NCBI GenBank assembly: GCA_002308115.1
Contig: DBVJ01000126.1
Location: 1-6,222, forward strand
Direction: 5' to 3'
Length of the DNA: 6,222 bases
Source of the DNA: Lachnospiraceae bacterium UBA1267
Lineage (GTDB): Bacteria > Bacillota > Clostridia > Lachnospirales > Lachnospiraceae
In this document: one piece after another, positions 5,155 through 6,222 of the stretch
Layout of the letters: every line of letters starts with the position of its first letter
Numbering within the stretch: position 1 is the stretch's first letter
Position numbers and translations under genes: made by a program
Notes under the pieces: model-generated
Told to the model about the DNA's origin: nothing
The model's database searches: none
What the model saw: only the letters and a program-made list of their open reading frames with translations

Positions 5155-6222
5155 TCAGTTGTCGTCCAAGGCTTCCAGCCCCTTGGCATTTTCGACCTTA
5201 TGCGCCTTGATATTCTTGACGAGCAGGATAAAGACCAGCGCCGCGCCGAGGATCAGGACGGAGGAATAGATCGGAAGGATCCACCAGACGAGGGTCTTCG
5301 TCAGGATGAAACCCAGAAGCACCGGCGTAATGGTCTGAGCCGCCATCGAAGCGGTGTAATAGTAACCGGTGAACTGGCCGATCTTCTTGGAACTGCAAAG
5401 CTCGACGACCATCGGGAAGGAGCAGTTGTGGACGAGCGCCATGCCGAAGCCCTTCAGCACCCAGACAACATAGAGAAGCACCGGGAAGGGGGCATAACCA
5501 GTCGCCGCATTGACTTCACCCGGCCGGATGAAGACCATCATGACGTAGGCCAGGACCGTGAGCAGAAGACCTGAACTGACCGTCCATTTACGTCCGGCCT
5601 TGTCCGCGATGAAGCCCGCGATCGCAAAGCCAAGCACGCTGGCGAGACCGCCTGCGATCGTGAGGATCATGGTATTTGAGGAACTGGCGTCCAGGTAATA
5701 GATGACGTAGTTGCCGACGTAGGTGCCGACCGCGTTTTCCGCCATGAACCACAGGAATTCCGCGCCAAGGATCGCGAGAAGCATGTTCCGGTTCGCCTTC
5801 GACATCGGCTTGTCGTCGTCGACCGGCGTCTCGATCGCGGCGAGGCGTTCGCCTTCTTCCAGTTCTTCCTTCATTTCTTCCTCGACCTTATTTTCCCTGA
5901 TCGTGAAGAACAGGACAAGTGCGGAAATCACCATGAGGACGGAGGCAATGATAAAGGGCAGTTCGATGGTCCAGAGATTGCGCTCGGGAGATTTGATGTA
6001 GTCTGAAAGCACGAACAGAATGCCGACGACAGTGGCGAAAGCGCCGCCGAAGTAGCCCATGATGTTGATGACGCCGTTGGCTTTCGCGCGAAGCGGCTTC
6101 GGTGTGATGTCAGGCATGAGAGAGACAGCCGGGTTCCGGTACATCATCATGAACATCAGCACCACCGCCATCATGGCCACCATGCCCGCGATGTTGTTGT
6201 AGTGGAAGAACAGGGGGATGAA
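5155..6222 (-). CDS. SLC45/GPH-like MFS transporter, N-terminus beyond the right edge
   Basis: 355 residues are visible, ending in LEALDDN. The reading frame stays open to the window edge: 13 codons (FIPLFFHYNNIAG) precede the first ATG at 6183, and they look like membrane-protein sequence, so that ATG is internal and the true start lies outside. The fragment begins within the N-terminal half. YRNPAVSLMPD then TPKPLRAKANG (about 28-50 of the visible part) is highly characteristic of SLC45-like and glycoside-pentoside-hexuronide carriers, which usually co-transport sugars with cations. An acidic, probably helical central loop (KVEEEMKEELEEGE, 112-125) separates the halves. The C-terminal half has the loop motif GFIADKAGRK (203-212) and QFTGYYYTASMAAQT (283-297). 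It converges on the glycosyltransferase. Sugar uptake is the likely role; the specific sugar is unknown. Confidence 0.88.
   Translation of the reverse strand, partial: FIPLFFHYNNIAGMVAMMAVVLMFMMMYRNPAVSLMPDITPKPLRAKANGVINIMGYFGGAFATVVGILFVLSDYIKSPERNLWTIELPFIIASVLMVISALVLFFTIRENKVEEEMKEELEEGERLAAIETPVDDDKPMSKANRNMLLAILGAEFLWFMAENAVGTYVGNYVIYYLDASSSNTMILTIAGGLASVLGFAIAGFIADKAGRKWTVSSGLLLTVLAYVMMVFIRPGEVNAATGYAPFPVLLYVVWVLKGFGMALVHNCSFPMVVELCSSKKIGQFTGYYYTASMAAQTITPVLLGFILTKTLVWWILPIYSSVLILGAALVFILLVKNIKAHKVENAKGLEALDDN

Noticed and set aside
6181..6183. ATG at 6183 as the start of the minus-strand MFS gene
   Set aside because: The frame is open upstream to the edge with membrane-like sequence, and a start here would lose the first membrane helices, so the gene is treated as partial.

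Overview
The window looks like chromosomal DNA of a moderately GC-rich member of the Firmicutes, probably Clostridia. This is inferred from strong AGGAGG-type ribosome binding sites, TTG start codons, and protein types (a clostridial-style M20 amidohydrolase, an OFA-like and an SLC45-like MFS carrier). No species can be named from the sequence alone. There are no insertion sequences, phage genes or CRISPR arrays, and every recognised protein belongs to a familiar broad family.

Layout. At the left edge is the 5' two thirds of a tRNA-Val gene (anticodon CAC) on the minus strand, with its own promoter. Between it and the first protein gene is a tandem array of 35-bp repeats (three clear units plus one degenerate unit, 76-215). 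The array is flanked by two outward-facing promoters whose -35 hexamers fall in its first and last units. The rightward promoter drives a tight three-gene operon: an M20-family amidohydrolase (291-1649), a small HAD-family phosphatase-like protein (about 1664-2179) and a 12-helix MFS carrier resembling oxalate/formate or monocarboxylate antiporters (about 2200-3654).

A new promoter overlaps the carrier's stop codon. After a leader with two back-to-back hairpins it drives a membrane-bound family 2 glycosyltransferase with DXD, ED and QRxRW motifs (3746-5038, TTG start), ending at a strong hairpin terminator (5062-5092). On the opposite strand, converging on this gene, is the C-terminal part of an SLC45/GPH-like MFS sugar carrier (5155-6222) whose N-terminus lies beyond the right edge.

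How it may work: carrier plus amidohydrolase suggests uptake or exchange of an amide or carboxylate compound followed by hydrolysis in the cytoplasm. The HAD protein's place in this is unknown. The glycosyltransferase is transcribed separately and probably acts on the cell envelope or an exported glycan. I found no convincing previously undescribed system. The most unusual element is the repeat array between the two divergent promoters.
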